This document shows, piece after piece, positions 1 to 8,228 of a stretch of 47,220 nucleotides of DNA. Source of the stretch: Thermoanaerobaculia bacterium (GTDB taxonomy: Bacteria; Acidobacteriota; Thermoanaerobaculia; Multivoradales; JAHEKO01); the NCBI GenBank assembly GCA_945787635.1, contig CALZIK010000087.1:1-47220 (forward strand). Direction: 5' to 3'. The position numbers were made by a program, and so were the translations under genes. Positions within the stretch are counted from its first letter, which is position 1. Each line of letters opens with the position of its first letter. The notes beneath the pieces were generated by a model, which saw only the letters and a program-made list of their open reading frames with translations, searched no databases and had not been told where the DNA came from.

Positions 1-1242
1 GGAGCACGCGGCGGCCGCCCGGGCGCGCGCGCCGCGGGAAGCTCGGACAACGGTTTTGGCGACGGCACCGGTAGCACCGCGGTGCCGGTCGAGATCGCTC
101 CCGCCGAGCGCCGCTCGATCTCCCAGTACATCCAGACCAGCGGCACGCTCGAGGCCGAGAACGAGGTCGACCTCGTCGCTCGCATCAGCGGCCCGATCGA
201 GGAGCTTCGCACGGAAGAAGGCAAGACCGTTCGCAAGGGCGAGCTTCTCGCGCGAATCGACGACGACGACGTCCGCTCGCAAGTCGAGATCTCGCGCGTC
301 AGCCTGGAAGAGACCCGGCTCAACTACGAGCGCGCCCAGCAGCTCTACGAAGATCAACTGCTGAGCCCCGAGGCCTACGAGCAGGCCAAGAGTCGATTCG
401 AGACCGCGCGGGCTCAGTACGACGGAAATCAGCTCCTCCTTGGCTACACCGAGATTCGCGCGCCCTTCGCCGGGCAGATCGTCGCTCGTTATGTCGATAC
501 CGCCCAACAGGTGTCGCCCAACACGCCGCTCTTTCGCCTCTCGGACTTCAACCCGCTGCTCTGCACGGTGCAGGTCCCGGAACGCGACCTGCCCAAGCTC
601 GAGATCGGCCAGAGCGCGTACCTGACCGTCGAGGCCTGGCCCGGCGAGCGATTCACGGCCAGGGTGCTTCGGATCAGCCCGGTGATCGACTCGGCTACCG
701 GTACGGTCAAGGTCACGCTCGACGTCGACGCCCGCGACCGGCTTCGGCCGGGCATGTTCGCCCGTGTGTTTCTCGAGACCGACACTCACGAGGACGCCCT
801 GGTCATCGCCAAAACGGCGCTTTCCCTCGAGAGCCTCGGCGACACCGTGTTCGTCCACAACAACGGCGTCGCCGTGCGCCGGAACGTCTCGATCGGCTTC
901 GAGGAAGGCGACATCGTCGAGATCCTCTCGGGTCTGGCGCCCGGGGACGAGGTCGTGACCGTCGGCCAGGACGGCCTGAGCGACGGCACGCCGATCCAGA
1001 TTCTGGGCAAGCCCGGAGCCGGATCGCAGAGCGCCGGAGCCCGTCCGGGCGAGGTCGCACCCACAGCGTTCGGCGGCCCTCCGGGCGGAATGCCCGACCC
1101 CGGCCGGATGACCCCCGAACAGCTCGAACAGCTCAAGCAACGGATGCGCTCGCAAGGTCTGTCCGAAGACCAGATCGAAGAGCGGCTCAAGAGGATGCGC
1201 GAGCGCGGCCAAAGCGCGGGCGCCTCGCCCTCGAGACAGTGA
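1..1242 (+). CDS. RND efflux periplasmic adaptor subunit (5' end outside window)
   Basis: Membrane-fusion (HlyD/AcrA-type) adaptor linking an inner-membrane RND pump to an outer-membrane channel. The frame is open to base 1 with no stop, so the signal peptide and true start lie upstream; a GTG at 82 is internal to the reading frame and not a convincing start. The protein shows a lipoyl/barrel-sandwich half (VDLVARISGPIEEL ... EIRAPFAGQIVARYV) flanking a helical hairpin rich in Glu, Arg and Gln, then beta-barrel and membrane-proximal domains (RLRPGMFARVFLE, GLAPGDEVVTVGQDGL). The C-terminal 60 residues are a Gly/Pro linker and a charged helix (MTPEQLEQLKQRMRSQGL) that reaches past the usual end of the family. 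A P450 gene starts 10 bp after the stop, and the pump follows, so all three are probably co-transcribed. The family is clear; the substrate is unknown. Confidence 0.93.
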   Translation, partial: GARGGRPGARAAGSSDNGFGDGTGSTAVPVEIAPAERRSISQYIQTSGTLEAENEVDLVARISGPIEELRTEEGKTVRKGELLARIDDDDVRSQVEISRVSLEETRLNYERAQQLYEDQLLSPEAYEQAKSRFETARAQYDGNQLLLGYTEIRAPFAGQIVARYVDTAQQVSPNTPLFRLSDFNPLLCTVQVPERDLPKLEIGQSAYLTVEAWPGERFTARVLRISPVIDSATGTVKVTLDVDARDRLRPGMFARVFLETDTHEDALVIAKTALSLESLGDTVFVHNNGVAVRRNVSIGFEEGDIVEILSGLAPGDEVVTVGQDGLSDGTPIQILGKPGAGSQSAGARPGEVAPTAFGGPPGGMPDPGRMTPEQLEQLKQRMRSQGLSEDQIEERLKRMRERGQSAGASPSRQ

Positions 1243-1252
1243 TTCGGAGTCG

Positions 1253-2638
1253 ATGAGCGCCACCGCTCCAGCACCCTCGACCGCGCCGCCCGGCCCCAAG
1301 CCGCTGCCCGTCGTCGGCAACCTGCCCGAGCTGCGCCGCAACCCCATGGAGTTCTACGCGCGCCTCGCGCGGGAGTACGGCGGCTTCTCTCGCTTCTTCT
1401 ACCTCGGCAAGCCCACCTATCTGGCGGCGTCTCCGGACGCCATCAAAGAGGTGCTGGTCGACAAGCGCGAGATCTACGTCAAGAACACCCGGTATGCGCA
1501 GGCCCAGAAGGCGATCGGCAAGGGTCTGCTCCATGCCGAAGGCGAGACCTGGAGACGGCAGCGCCGGGTAACCCAGAACATCCTCAACAAGAAGTCAATC
1601 CGAGAACAGGTCGCCGGAGCCGCCGCCGTGATCGAGCCCGAGCTCGAGACGTGGCGCGAGGCCGCGCGAACCGGCCGTCCGGTCGACATCGAGCCCGACC
1701 TCACCCGGATGGTCCAGCTTCTGATCGGACAGTGGATTCTCGGCTCGGAGTTCGAGCGCCACGGCGAGCGGGTCACCGAGCTGGTGGCGGCGATGCGCGA
1801 GAACTGGCCCAAACCGCCGCGCTCGGTATGGGCTCAGCTCAAGCCGCCGCCGGTCTTCAAGCTCAAAAAACTCAACGGGATCATGGACGCGCTCGACGAG
1901 GTCATCTTCGCGGCCATCCGTGGTCAGCGTGAATCCGACGCCGATGACTTCTCGCTTCTGTCCGGGCTCGCCCGCGCCGAATTCGAAGACGGCGAGCGCT
2001 TCTCCGACCAGTCGCTTCGCGACCAACTGCTCACCCTCTACCATGCGGGATTCGAGACCTCGGCCGCGAATCTCACCTTCCTGTTCTACGAGCTCGACCA
2101 CCACGAAGGCGTCCGCAAGCGGCTCTACGGCGAGGTCGATCGGGTGCTGGGCGACCGCAGTCCAGAGGGCGCTGACATTCCGGAGCTCGAATACACCGGC
2201 TGGTGCCTCAGCGAGGCCCTGCGCATCTATCCGCCGGCCTACAATTTCACGCGGGTCGCGCTCGAGGAGCACACCCTGTGCGGCTACCCGGTGCCCAAGG
2301 GCTCGATGGTGATCGTCTCGCCCTACGCGACCCACCGCATGGAAGAGCTCTACCCCGATCCGCTCCAGTTCGACCCCGAGCGCTTCGGACCTGAGACCTC
2401 CGAAGGCCGCTCACAGTTCGCCTACATCCCGTTCGGCGCCGGTCACCGCTTCTGCGTGGGCCAGCCTCTCGCTGAAGTTCAGACCAAGGTGATCGCCTCG
2501 ATGATCTGCCAGCGCTTCACGCTCGAGTGCGTTTCCCAGAGCCCGGTCGAGACCCAGCCCGGCACCGTGATGCGGCCGGTCGGCGGCATGCCGATGAAGA
2601 TTCGCCAGCGCGGTCGATCCGGACCCGGCGCGGCCTAG
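1253..2638 (+). CDS. Cytochrome P450
   Basis: Haem-thiolate monooxygenase, 461 aa, soluble, with no membrane anchor visible. The hallmarks are in order: helix-C WRRQRR near residue 100; I-helix oxygen-activation motif AGFETSA; K-helix ExxR (EALR); haem-binding loop FGAGHRFCVG with the ligand cysteine at residue 401. Length and the PFGAGHRFCVGQ loop resemble the CYP110/CYP102-like bacterial group, which is a resemblance only. The ATG at 1253 is 10 bp after the adaptor stop, and the RND pump starts 11 bp after this gene ends, so the P450 sits inside an efflux operon. This suggests that it modifies the pump's substrate or makes the exported compound. No ferredoxin or reductase gene is in the window, so electrons must come from elsewhere. 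Confidence 0.95.
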   Translation: MSATAPAPSTAPPGPKPLPVVGNLPELRRNPMEFYARLAREYGGFSRFFYLGKPTYLAASPDAIKEVLVDKREIYVKNTRYAQAQKAIGKGLLHAEGETWRRQRRVTQNILNKKSIREQVAGAAAVIEPELETWREAARTGRPVDIEPDLTRMVQLLIGQWILGSEFERHGERVTELVAAMRENWPKPPRSVWAQLKPPPVFKLKKLNGIMDALDEVIFAAIRGQRESDADDFSLLSGLARAEFEDGERFSDQSLRDQLLTLYHAGFETSAANLTFLFYELDHHEGVRKRLYGEVDRVLGDRSPEGADIPELEYTGWCLSEALRIYPPAYNFTRVALEEHTLCGYPVPKGSMVIVSPYATHRMEELYPDPLQFDPERFGPETSEGRSQFAYIPFGAGHRFCVGQPLAEVQTKVIASMICQRFTLECVSQSPVETQPGTVMRPVGGMPMKIRQRGRSGPGAA

Positions 2639-2649
2639 GACGCCGGCTC

Positions 2650-5600
2650 GTGAAGATCGTCCAGTTCTCCACGCGAAGACCGGTGTCGGTCTTCATCTTC
2701 GCCTTGGCGGCGACGGTGTTCGGACTGGTCGCCTTCCAGCGCCTGGCGCTCGACCTGCTTCCCGACATCACCTATCCCTCGCTCACGGTGCGCACGGAGT
2801 TCGAGGGTGCCGCGCCGGTCGAGGTCGAGAATCTCATCACCCGGCCGATCGAGAACGCGGTCGGCGTGGTCAACAACGTCGAGCGGGTGACCTCGAGCTC
2901 GCGCACCGACGTCAGCGAGGTGACTCTCGAGTTCTCGTGGGGCACCGATATGGATCTCGCCGCGCTCGACGTGCGCGAGCGCCTCGACGTGCTGCTCCTG
3001 CCCGACGATGCCGAACGGCCTCTGCTGCTGCGGTTCGACCCCTCGCTCGATCCAATTCTCCGGCTCGGGCTGACCGGCGACGACGACCTCATCCGGCTTC
3101 GGCTGACCGCCGAAGAACAGGTCAAGCGGTCGCTCGAGCGGATCGAAGGCGTCGCCGCGGCGGTGGTCTCGGGCGGCCTCGAGGAAGAGATCCAGGTGCG
3201 GATCGACGAGCGGTTGCTCGCGGCCCAGGGGATTGCTATCTCGCGCGTCGCCGAGCGCCTCGGCCAGGAAAACATCAACCTGACGGGCGGGCGGCTGAGA
3301 GAAGGCCAGACCGAGTTTCTGGTCCGAACCGTCAACGAGTTTGTTCGCCCCGAGGACCTCGAGGATGTCGTCCTGTCGAGCGCGGGCGGCGCGGTGATCC
3401 GATTGCGCGACGTCGGCAAGGTCGTCCGCCACCACAAGGAGCGCGAAATCGTCACCCGCATCGACGGACGCGAGAGCGTCGAGATCGCGATCTACAAGGA
3501 AGGCGGCACCAATACGGTCGCGGTCTCGGACGCCGTCACCGAGCGAATCGCCGAGATCGAGGCCAGCCTACAGGAAACCAGCGGCAGCCTGCGCCTCACG
3601 GTGGTAACCGACCAGGCGCGCTACATCCGCCAGTCGATCTCCGAGGTTCTCAAGACCGCGATGCTCGGCGGCGCCTTCGCGATCGCGGTCCTGTTCGTGT
3701 TCCTGAGGAGCTGGAAAACGACCACCATCGTGGGCCTGGCGATTCCGATCTCGGTGATCGCGACGTTCTTTCTGATGTACGCCTTTGGGATCTCGCTCAA
3801 CATTATGTCCCTGGGCGGCCTGACCCTGGGCATCGGGCTTCTGGTCGACAACTCGATCGTGGTGTTGGAAGCGATCCAGCGTCGACTGGATCGGGGCATG
3901 AAGGCCGTCGAGGCCGCCGACCGGGGAACCTCCGAGGTCGGCCGAGCGGTGGTCGCGAGCACGATGACGACGATCTGCGTCTTCGTCCCGATCGTTTTCG
4001 TCGAAGGCGTGGCCGGGCAGCTCTTCGGCGACCAGGCGCTGACCGTGACGTTCTCGCTCATCGTCTCGCTTCTTGTGGCGCTCACGGTCATCCCGATGCT
4101 CGCCTCCCGAAGCTGGACTCCCCGAGAGGACACGCCCGAAGAGGCGGCCGAGAGCCGGCCCGCTAAGGTCGCCGTGCGCGCGACGGTGCTGATCCTGAGG
4201 CCGGTCAAGTGGCTGGTGACCTCGATCGCCAGGCTCGTCCATGGACTGTTCTCGCCGATTCTCTCCTTCTTCGGCTTCCTCCTCGACCGCCTGGACGGCG
4301 CCTACACTCGAGTGCTGGGCCGCGCCCTCGCGCGGCCGTGGGTCACCATCGCGCTCGCGGTCCTCGTCCTCGCAGCCTGTCTGACCCTGGCGCCCCGGCT
4401 CGGCCGCGAGCTGGTTCCCGAGCTCATTCAGGGCGAATTCTTCGTCGACGTCGAGATGCCGCCGGGCACCAACCTCGAAGTTACGGAGCGGCGCCTTGCC
4501 CGCCTCGAGCGAGCGGCCGCCGGCCTTCCCCAGGTCGCGACCGTCTACGCCATTGCCGGCGCTTCCAACGAGCAGGGCGGCTCGGCGGGCGAAACGCGGG
4601 AGAACATCGGCCAGGTGACGATCGTCCTGACGCCGCCGACCTCGCGCGAGCGTGAAGAGGGGCTGATGGCCGATCTTCGGACGGCTCTGGACGCCCAGGA
4701 GGGCCTCGACTATCGCTTCGGCCGGCCCTCCTACTTCAGCTTTCGAACGCCGATCGAGGTCGAGATCCGGGGCTTCAACCTGCCGCTCCTGCGCCGGCTC
4801 GCCGACGACCTGACCGCCCGCATGCGCCGGATTCCCGGCATCGAGGACGTCAAGTCCTCGACCGAAGGCGGCAACCCCGAGCTCCAGATCCGCTTCGATC
4901 GCACTCTGCTGGCCAAGTTCGGCCTGACCATTGCCGATGTCGCGCCCGTGGTGCGCACCAAGGTCCAGGGCACGGTAGCGACCGACATCCAGCGGCAGGA
5001 TCGGGCGATCGACATCCGGCTCCAGGCCGCCGACGAGTATCGCGACAACGCCTCCGATCTCGAGCGTCTGATCGTCGCCCAGAGCGGCGGCATCAACATT
5101 CCCCTTTCGGCGGTCGCGACCGTCGCCGAGGTCGAAGGCCCGGCCGAGATCCGCCGCGCCGAGGGTGACCGAGTCGCGGTCATCACCGCCAATCTCGCCG
5201 GCCGGGATCTGGCCGGGGTCTCCGAAGACATCGGCCGCGCGCTCGAGGCCCTGGACCTTCCATCCGGCTTCGATTCGACGATCGGCGGTCAGCGCCAGGA
5301 GATGGAGGTCTCCTTCAATTCGATGCGGCTCGCGATTCTCCTGGCGATCTTCATGGTGTACCTGGTGATGGCCTCGCAGTTCGAATCGCTTCTCCACCCC
5401 TTCGTGATTCTGCTGAGCGTGCCATTCGCGTTGATCGGCGTGCTGCTCGTCCTATTTCTCTTCGGAGTCAACCTCTCGATCGTCGTTCTGATCGGCGCGA
5501 TCCTCCTAGCCGGCGTCGTGGTCAACAACGCGATCCTCCTGGTGGACTACACCAACCGCCTGCGCCGGGAAGGCGAAGCCAAGCTCGAGGCCTTGAAGCA

Positions 5601-5805
5601 GGCGGGCCGCGTTCGCCTGCGGCCCATTCTCATGACCACCTCGACGACGGTCCTCGGGCTCCTGCCGATGGCGATCGGCCTCGGCGAAGGCTCCGAGCTT
5701 CGCAGCCCGATGGCTCTGACCGTGATTGGCGGTCTCCTGACCTCGACCCTTCTGACCCTGGTTCTGGTACCCGCGGTCTATAGCGTGCTGGACCGCAAGC
5801 CCTGA
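2650..5805 (+). CDS. RND efflux transporter permease (AcrB/MdtB type)
   Basis: Inner-membrane pump, about 1051 aa, the normal length for the family. The GTG at 2650 is chosen because the residues after it match the family N-terminus (KIVQFSTRRPVSVFIF) and TM1 follows; the frame is open further upstream but there it overlaps the P450. It has two six-helix repeats with porter/docking domains between. TM4 reads GLLVDNSIVVLE (D400, N401) and TM10 reads VVNNAILLVDY (N959, N960), so relative to AcrB only the first of the paired aspartates is kept and the lysine is Asn. An insertion of about 60 residues lies between TM6 and TM7. It pairs with the adaptor upstream; no outer-membrane factor is in the window. 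Confidence 0.95.
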   Translation: MKIVQFSTRRPVSVFIFALAATVFGLVAFQRLALDLLPDITYPSLTVRTEFEGAAPVEVENLITRPIENAVGVVNNVERVTSSSRTDVSEVTLEFSWGTDMDLAALDVRERLDVLLLPDDAERPLLLRFDPSLDPILRLGLTGDDDLIRLRLTAEEQVKRSLERIEGVAAAVVSGGLEEEIQVRIDERLLAAQGIAISRVAERLGQENINLTGGRLREGQTEFLVRTVNEFVRPEDLEDVVLSSAGGAVIRLRDVGKVVRHHKEREIVTRIDGRESVEIAIYKEGGTNTVAVSDAVTERIAEIEASLQETSGSLRLTVVTDQARYIRQSISEVLKTAMLGGAFAIAVLFVFLRSWKTTTIVGLAIPISVIATFFLMYAFGISLNIMSLGGLTLGIGLLVDNSIVVLEAIQRRLDRGMKAVEAADRGTSEVGRAVVASTMTTICVFVPIVFVEGVAGQLFGDQALTVTFSLIVSLLVALTVIPMLASRSWTPREDTPEEAAESRPAKVAVRATVLILRPVKWLVTSIARLVHGLFSPILSFFGFLLDRLDGAYTRVLGRALARPWVTIALAVLVLAACLTLAPRLGRELVPELIQGEFFVDVEMPPGTNLEVTERRLARLERAAAGLPQVATVYAIAGASNEQGGSAGETRENIGQVTIVLTPPTSREREEGLMADLRTALDAQEGLDYRFGRPSYFSFRTPIEVEIRGFNLPLLRRLADDLTARMRRIPGIEDVKSSTEGGNPELQIRFDRTLLAKFGLTIADVAPVVRTKVQGTVATDIQRQDRAIDIRLQAADEYRDNASDLERLIVAQSGGINIPLSAVATVAEVEGPAEIRRAEGDRVAVITANLAGRDLAGVSEDIGRALEALDLPSGFDSTIGGQRQEMEVSFNSMRLAILLAIFMVYLVMASQFESLLHPFVILLSVPFALIGVLLVLFLFGVNLSIVVLIGAILLAGVVVNNAILLVDYTNRLRREGEAKLEALKQAGRVRLRPILMTTSTTVLGLLPMAIGLGEGSELRSPMALTVIGGLLTSTLLTLVLVPAVYSVLDRKP

Positions 5806-5869
5806 CTCGCCGACACCCCCACTAGAGAGCCGCCTCCACCGTCGGCGGTCTTGGGAAGCCGCCCGGCCA

Positions 5870-6652
5870 CTAGCGCCCCGCCGGCGAGTAATCCTCGGGC
5901 AGCGGCGTCTCTTCGCGGTAGGCCTCGACGCCTCGGTTCACGAACTCGAGGACCTTTTCGGCGTGAGCCCGAATCAGCTTCGCGACTTGCGGATCCTCGG
6001 AGGTCTCGGTCACCACGACCCCACCCTCGACGTCTTCGATCGCAATATCGATCGCGTCGGCGTGATCGAAGAGCTCGACAAACAGCGGATCCCACATGCG
6101 AATCCGGCCACCGGTCTCGACCAGGTCGGCCATCTCGCGGACGTGCTTCCGGAGCTCGGAAACCAGCGCCGCGTCTTTCGTGGTGGTCACCGTCCGCACC
6201 CCGCCCGGGATCTCTTCGATCTTGCGCTCGATCGACTCGTGCCCGTCGATGAGCGCCCAGGTCGACTCCATCAGGGCGCGATGCCCCCGTCCCATGCCGG
6301 GCCCGCGCATTCCGGCACCCATTCCGGCGCCCCGTCCGCCGCGACCCTGGCCTCCATGTCGGCCACAAGCACAACCTCTCGGGCAGCCGAGATCAGCGTT
6401 GGAGGTTTCGGCTCGCATCCGGGAAGGCGCCGGCTTCGCCGAAGCCGCTCGCGCACCCCAGCGCTCGCAGCCGGACACCGCCGCGATCTGAACGCCTTCG
6501 TCCGCGCCGGTCTCGGGAGCAACGGTCCCGCTTGCCGAACCTTGATCGGCCGTGTCCGTCCCTGCGGCCAACGGTCCTCCGGCCATCAGGAGAATCAGCG
6601 CCGCCGCGCCGACGACGACCCTCAGGGTTGCTACTTTCAATGGGGTGCTCAT
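5870..6652 (-). CDS. Secreted Met/Gly/His-rich protein of unknown function
   Basis: About 260 aa. The ATG at 6652 is preceded by a good AAAGGAGT ribosome site, favouring it over an open frame reaching 6727. The N-terminus is a signal peptide (VVVGAAALILLMAGGPLAAG). Residues about 55-110 carry a CPRGCACGRH cluster and then a Gly/Met/Arg tract (GMGAGMRGPGMGRGH), suggestive of metal binding. The C-terminal 150 residues are a mostly helical, acidic domain with spaced histidines (DGHESIERKI, KHVREM, LFDHADAID, RAHAEKV). Copper-binding helical proteins of sediment and soil bacteria can look like this, but I do not recognise the family. It converges on the RND operon (64 bp gap) and diverges from ychF. 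Confidence 0.75.
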   Translation of the reverse strand: MSTPLKVATLRVVVGAAALILLMAGGPLAAGTDTADQGSASGTVAPETGADEGVQIAAVSGCERWGARAASAKPAPSRMRAETSNADLGCPRGCACGRHGGQGRGGRGAGMGAGMRGPGMGRGHRALMESTWALIDGHESIERKIEEIPGGVRTVTTTKDAALVSELRKHVREMADLVETGGRIRMWDPLFVELFDHADAIDIAIEDVEGGVVVTETSEDPQVAKLIRAHAEKVLEFVNRGVEAYREETPLPEDYSPAGR

Positions 6653-6970
6653 ACCGGGACTCCTTTCGAAATCGGATTCAAAGAAACGGTCCGGGCGATG
6701 GTGGCCGGAGGCCAGCTCGTTCGGCATCGCCCTCGTCTCTTGAGAGACAGTTCCAGTTCGGGAGGTTCCCGAACCCGCGCCCGCTGCCCGTCACGTTGGG
6801 GCCGGCGTCGCTCGTGAAACCTCGACGGACCTAGATTACACCCCTGCGGACGATGTTGGCCGAATGCCTTCGGCGTTCTCCGAGCAGAATCAGGGGAGGC
6901 GAGCCCTCCCTTCTGGCGGAAAGCCCGTTAGACTCTCTGCCCCGCAGGACCAACCAACCCCGAGGACTCC
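6653..6970. other. Divergent intergenic region (318 bp)
   Basis: No credible gene. It must hold the promoters of the minus-strand Met/Gly-rich protein and of ychF. A small hairpin (GGGAGG/CCTCCC, about 6894-6910) lies 60 bp before the ychF start. No convincing -35/-10 pair was found. Confidence 0.5.
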
Positions 6971-8026
6971 ATGCAGCTAGGTATCGTCGGCTTTCCCAAG
7001 ACCGGAAAAACCACCCTCTTCAATCTGCTCACCCACTCGCACGAGGCGACCGACAAGTTCTCGAAGAGCTCCGAGGCGCACGTCGCGATCTGCAAGGTGC
7101 CGGACGAGCGGCTGGAGAAGCTCTCCGCGCTCTTCGAACCGAAGAAGAAGACCCCGGCGACGGTCCAGTTCGTGGACATTCCCGGGGTGACCAAACAGGA
7201 AACCTCCGCGGATCTCAACCTCACCCAACTCAAGGACGTCGATGCCCTGGTGCACGTGGTGAGGGCGTTCGAAGATGAGGAGATCCCTCATCCGGAGGGC
7301 TCCGTCAACGGCGAGCGGGATCTCGCCTCACTCGACCTCGAGCTCGTCTTCGCAGACCTCGAGCTGGTCGAGCGCAGGATCGAACGCCTCGAGAAGAGCA
7401 AAAAGCGCGGACTCACCCCCGAGGAAAAGCACGAGCTCGATCTGCTTGTCGAAACCATCACGCCGGCGCTCGAGAACGAAACGCCGCTACGCCGGGTCGA
7501 GCTCGAGGAAGCCGACGAGAAGCGCCTGCGCGGCTTTCAGCTGCTTTCGGCCAAGCCTCTCCTTGTGGTCTGGAACGTCGGTGACGGCGACCTCGGGGCC
7601 GCGGCACCGGATGCCGGCAGCGATGTCCAGACCATCGTCATGAGCCTGCCGATCGAGGAAGAGATCTCGCAGCTTCCCGACGACGAGCAGAAGGAGTTTC
7701 TGGGCGACCTCGGCCTCGAAGAGCCCAGTCTCGAACGGGCGATTCGCGCCAGCTACGAGCTCCTCGGACTGATCTCGTTTTTCACCGTCGGCGAGGACGA
7801 GTGCCGAGCCTGGACCATTCGCCGAGGCACCGTGGCGCAACCGGCAGCCGGCACGATTCACTCGGACCTCGAGCGGGGCTTTATTCGCGCCGAGGTGGTC
7901 GAATGGGACACGCTTCTCGAACACGGTTCGGAGGCCAAGTGCCGGGACGCCGGGCTACTGCGGTTGGAGGGCAAGCAGTATGTGGTCAAGGACGGGGATG
8001 TTATGCATGTGCGCTTCAACGTCTGA
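6971..8026 (+). CDS. ychF: YchF-like (OBG family) GTP/ATP-binding protein
   Basis: 351 aa. P-loop GFPKTGKTT at residues 7-15, switch region DIPG at 69-72, a G4-like WNVGD, then a coiled-coil arm (LVERRIERLEKSKKRGL) and the C-terminal TGS-type domain ending KDGDVMHVRFNV, which is almost identical to the YchF consensus. YchF is a ribosome-associated P-loop NTPase that prefers ATP in well-studied members. This copy departs from the standard form: the P-loop reads GFPKTGKTT instead of GLPNVGKST, and the stretch after DIPG lacks the GASxGEGLGN switch-II segment. It may therefore be a divergent paralogue. The ATG at 6971 gives the family's usual start. The stop codon lies within a large inverted repeat. 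Confidence 0.9.
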   Translation: MQLGIVGFPKTGKTTLFNLLTHSHEATDKFSKSSEAHVAICKVPDERLEKLSALFEPKKKTPATVQFVDIPGVTKQETSADLNLTQLKDVDALVHVVRAFEDEEIPHPEGSVNGERDLASLDLELVFADLELVERRIERLEKSKKRGLTPEEKHELDLLVETITPALENETPLRRVELEEADEKRLRGFQLLSAKPLLVVWNVGDGDLGAAAPDAGSDVQTIVMSLPIEEEISQLPDDEQKEFLGDLGLEEPSLERAIRASYELLGLISFFTVGEDECRAWTIRRGTVAQPAAGTIHSDLERGFIRAEVVEWDTLLEHGSEAKCRDAGLLRLEGKQYVVKDGDVMHVRFNV

Positions 8027-8073
8027 CTGTGGGGTCAGGGTGCAGCACCCTGACCCCACAGTCAGACGTTGAA
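8015..8073. repeat. Perfect 29-bp inverted repeat spanning the ychF stop codon
   Basis: Arms 8015-8043 and 8045-8073 are exact reverse complements around a single A at 8044. The core arm reads GGGGTCAGGGTGC. The outer part of the left arm encodes the last ychF residues (FNV-stop), so the right arm is an inverted copy of gene sequence plus core. With one extra A the match extends about three more bases. There is no T-run, so a standard intrinsic terminator is not indicated, although the RNA would fold into a very stable hairpin. Similar GGGGTCAGGGTGC palindromes behave as REP-type repeats in some genomes; this is inference. Confidence 0.9.
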
Positions 8074-8077
8074 AGCG

Positions 8078-8116
8078 GCCTCGCGGATTCGGTCGACAGA
8101 GACGTCGACCGCTACA
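8078..8116. repeat. Direct repeat copy 1 with internal palindrome (3' side of parA)
   Basis: A 39-bp element matching 9154-9191 at about 34 positions with one gap. It contains the palindrome CGGTCGAC-N6-GTCGACCG (8090-8111). It begins five bases after the ychF inverted repeat and lies about 110 bp beyond the parA stop codon. Confidence 0.75.
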
Positions 8117-8228
8117 AGGCTTACGGCAAGACCAGCCGGTGGAGCCACCGATGAATGGCGTCCCGCTTCCATTCGCCAGGTAGCGTCGGGCCCCGTGCCC
8201 GGCGTGCTGTCCTCAAAAGGCCGGCCCT

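Noticed and set aside
3568-5397. Open frame of about 609 codons on the minus strand
   Set aside because: Antisense to the RND pump; composition is typical of a shadow frame.
8015-8073. ychF inverted repeat as a Rho-independent terminator
   Set aside because: It overlaps the stop codon and has no T-run; a REP-like or inverted-duplication origin fits better.
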